From Chromera velia (taxonomy: Eukaryota > Sar > Chromeraceae): DNA of 10,471 nt. This document shows positions 8,779 to 10,471 of this stretch, one piece after another (the first letter of the stretch is position 1; each line of letters begins with the position of its first letter). The position numbers and the translations under genes are program-made. The DNA is taken from the NCBI GenBank assembly GCA_018398765.1, contig JAHBMJ010000624.1:33089-43559 (forward strand), read 5' to 3'. The notes beneath the pieces are model-generated. The model searched no databases and was not told the DNA's origin. It saw only the letters and a program-made list of their open reading frames with translations.

Positions 8779-9560
8779 AGTAGGACTTAGTGGAATTTAA
8801 AGTGACTTTTAAATTTACTATATTCTAGCTTTATTATAAAGTAAAACTAGGTTGCTTAAAGCAATCTAGAGCCTTTTAAAGCATTTAAAATCGTTACTGT
8901 TGTGCGAATCTGCTCAAATATGCTCAAAAGACTGGTTGATTAGCTGGGATGCATGGTAGGAAAAATTATAATCACCGCGGCACGTAGACCTGCAAAGAAA
9001 TACACAGGCACAACACTAATGGATACGCTCAAAAGCAACGTTTAGTGCCGCCAATCAACAATAAAGAATTGCTTTTTCTGCAAGGGAAACAGTGCAGGAA
9101 GGAGGGCTTCACAGCTAGGCTGGTCAGACCAGATAGGAGGCGGTCAGCAGGGGTTGGACAAGATTCCGAAGAACAGAGCACAGAGACAATATAATTTTTT
9201 TTACAAAGAATTCACACTACACAGTGCAAAAGCTTGCAAATCGTTCTGCGTGTGTCAATGAGAAACTGTGAAAAAGAAGGACAGGTCCGTAGGTAGATCC
9301 AGATGTTTAGACGGAGACTAGTACGGAGTGCGACAAATGAGAAAGGATGAACGAGTAAGGAGCACTTGCATCAGGATAGTATGGACCAATTTCAAAGACT
9401 GACACACACGGAGCAAGTGGAAGACATTCAAATGCATGAAAGCTAAGCGATTGGTCTGGGTGAAAAAATGTCTGGCACGACTGAGAGCTGTGCAAAGCTT
9501 CAGAAGAGGCGGTTAAAAAATGGAGGCTCCAGCAGACTCTCCATCGACCCTCTCTCAGTG
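8779..9560. other. Flank with no supported gene
   Basis: Up to about 8960 it is AT-rich, with words such as TTTAAA (for example 8775 and 8797). A 62-codon minus-strand ORF (9307-9495) is unremarkable. A short palindrome, CTGGTC-A-GACCAG, lies at 9120-9132. On the minus strand, pyrimidine-rich runs end in TTGCAG at about 8990 and 9078 and would serve as splice acceptors, but I see no matching exons. No RNA gene was recognised. Confidence 0.35.
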
Positions 9561-9562
9561 AC

Positions 9563-10145
9563 CTCCCTTGTGCGTTTCTGTCAAGCTCCTAGCAGAACAA
9601 AGAAGCTGGATGCTAAGTAAATCATCATGCAAAGTGAGAGAGCGAGCCGTGCTTCCTTAACTGACCTGCAGGTGTCCCCAAGTCTCCGTCCACCAACACC
9701 TGCAAACATGGAGCGACAGGCGTTCACGCTTTATACAGTCAAGGAAGCACTTCTGTCTAGCTTATTCTGTGTGTACAAGGTCCCAAAGAAAAGACCACGA
9801 GCCTAAGAAGCAGCGGGTCCGGACAGGCTGACCTGGGGGTTGACTGCGGGGCTCCCAAGACTGTGACCTGCAAGGAAAGAGTAAGGAGAGCGATGAGGGC
9901 AGCAATACTTTAACACCTAAATAAGGCCAGCAGCCCTTCCCCGCTTGAACAGGAGGAGCAACAGCAAGCAAAAAGACGTTGGAAACAAGATCAAGACGGC
10001 TGGTCTCCACTGGACCCACCTGCAAGCTCCACTTTGTCCCGACCCGAGGTGACCAAGCAACTGTTGTTACAGCCGTCTCCTCCATGCAGAGCCCCGAAAG
10101 TGCACTCCCAAAAAAAAAGTTAAAACCGAGAAAACGCTCTATCAA
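9563..10145 (-). other. Possible intron-rich minus-strand gene fragment
   Basis: Several strong splice-like signals line up on the minus strand. A segment ends at 10020 in CTTGCAG before GTGGGT. A 152-nt GT...AG interval (10019-9868) follows, with an excellent pyrimidine tract ending CTTTCCTTGCAG. Next come a 35-nt segment (9867-9833) before GTCAGC, a 133-nt interval, and a 34-nt segment (9699-9666) between TTTGCAG and GTCAGT. A further 26-nt segment (9588-9563) is weaker. An unspliced 127-codon minus ORF (10145-9762) reads straight through the first interval and matches no family I know. Such tiny exons are unusual, so this may be chance or a decayed gene. Confidence 0.2.
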
Positions 10146-10187
10146 ACATCTTCAAAAACTGTCAGAAAACATCTGACAGAGCGTTTT
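10131..10187. repeat. Two overlapping, mutually exclusive hairpins followed by a T run
   Basis: AAAACGCTCT (10131-10140) pairs perfectly with AGAGCGTTTT (10178-10187). Within it CTGTCAGA (10159-10166) pairs with TCTGACAG (10172-10179) around AAACA. The right arms share two bases, so the stems compete at their boundary. Six T residues (10184-10189) close the structure. Confidence 0.7.
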
Positions 10188-10227
10188 TTGTGGCAACATT
10201 TCTATGGGAAAAGTCCGTTTGCTCAGA

Positions 10228-10253
10228 GGTTCAGAACTCCGCAGTTTTGAACC
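10228..10253. repeat. GGTTCAGAA hairpin, copy 1
   Basis: GGTTCAGAACT pairs with AGTTTTGAACC around CCGC, with one G-T pair. The stem start is shared with the hairpin at 10439-10464. Confidence 0.65.
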
Positions 10254-10412
10254 TGTGGACCTTCAAGACGGACAAGAGACTTCAGACCCGATTATTGGCC
10301 GACAGAGGCAAAGTCGGCTGCGTGCATCGAAGGAGCAGGGTGCCGCCACCCCCTCTGGCCCCGTGGCGGCGCCTCTCGGACCCACGATAAGCCCATGTCT
10401 AGACCTGGCGGT

Positions 10413-10431
10413 AGGGGGGTTTGACCCCCCT
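10413..10431. repeat. G-run / C-run hairpin
   Basis: AGGGGGG (10413-10419) pairs perfectly with CCCCCCT (10425-10431) around TTTGA. Confidence 0.6.
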
Positions 10432-10438
10432 GGCCCAA

Positions 10439-10464
10439 GGTTCAGAAGTGCGGGCTTCTGAACC
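10439..10464. repeat. GGTTCAGAA hairpin, copy 2
   Basis: GGTTCAGAAG (10439-10448) pairs perfectly with CTTCTGAACC (10455-10464) around TGCGGG, right at the window end. It lies 211 bases from copy 1, and a G run follows it. Confidence 0.7.
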
Positions 10465-10471
10465 TCGGGGG

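Noticed and set aside
10131-10189. Rho-independent terminator
   Set aside because: Hairpin plus T run fits the shape, but the window is eukaryotic and no upstream bacterial gene exists.
10204-10461. 85-codon plus-strand ORF at the right edge
   Set aside because: It runs through three hairpins, overlaps another ORF in a second frame on the same strand and shows no recognisable domain.

Overview
The window looks like repeat-rich nuclear DNA of a eukaryote. It holds a decayed Ty1/copia retrotransposon, a long foldback structure, a microsatellite, a tandem array whose units carry spliceosomal GT...AG signals, and large stretches with no open gene. There are no bacterial operons, Shine-Dalgarno spacing or prokaryotic gene families. 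The species cannot be fixed from the sequence. The style of the copia polyprotein and the apparently short introns would suit an alga or another protist, but that is only an impression.

Layout. Positions 1-1240 form a large inverted repeat (arms about 24-306 and 961-1238) with nested hairpins around a core studded with GGTTAC/GTAACC. Positions 1240-1680 are C-rich with no supported gene. Positions 1680-2610 are a tandem array of about 185 bp units. Read on the minus strand, each unit carries a splice acceptor, a 60-68 nt open segment and a splice donor, so it looks like a serially duplicated exon plus intron. Positions 2610-4008 are a mixed spacer with a weak small ORF, palindromes, a CT/CTCTGT microsatellite, a G-rich tract and a hairpin bracketed by direct repeats.

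Positions 4009-8778 are one plus-strand copia element with gag, integrase (HHCC finger and D,D35E core), a long acidic linker, and reverse transcriptase. It is dead. Gag changes frame, its zinc knuckle has lost a cysteine, pol has nonsense codons, there is one frame change between integrase and RT, and the coding similarity stops before RNase H. No LTR, primer-binding site or target duplication was found. The order gag-IN-RT is diagnostic of Ty1/copia rather than Ty3/gypsy.

Positions 8779-10130 are a non-coding-looking flank. On the minus strand it again shows several acceptor- and donor-like sites bounding very short segments. The last 340 bases (10131-10471) hold four hairpins, two of which share a GGTTCAGAA stem. 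No gene here can be called functional with confidence. The best leads are the exon-like array, the foldback element with its motif-dense core, and a possible -1 frameshift heptamer at the end of gag.
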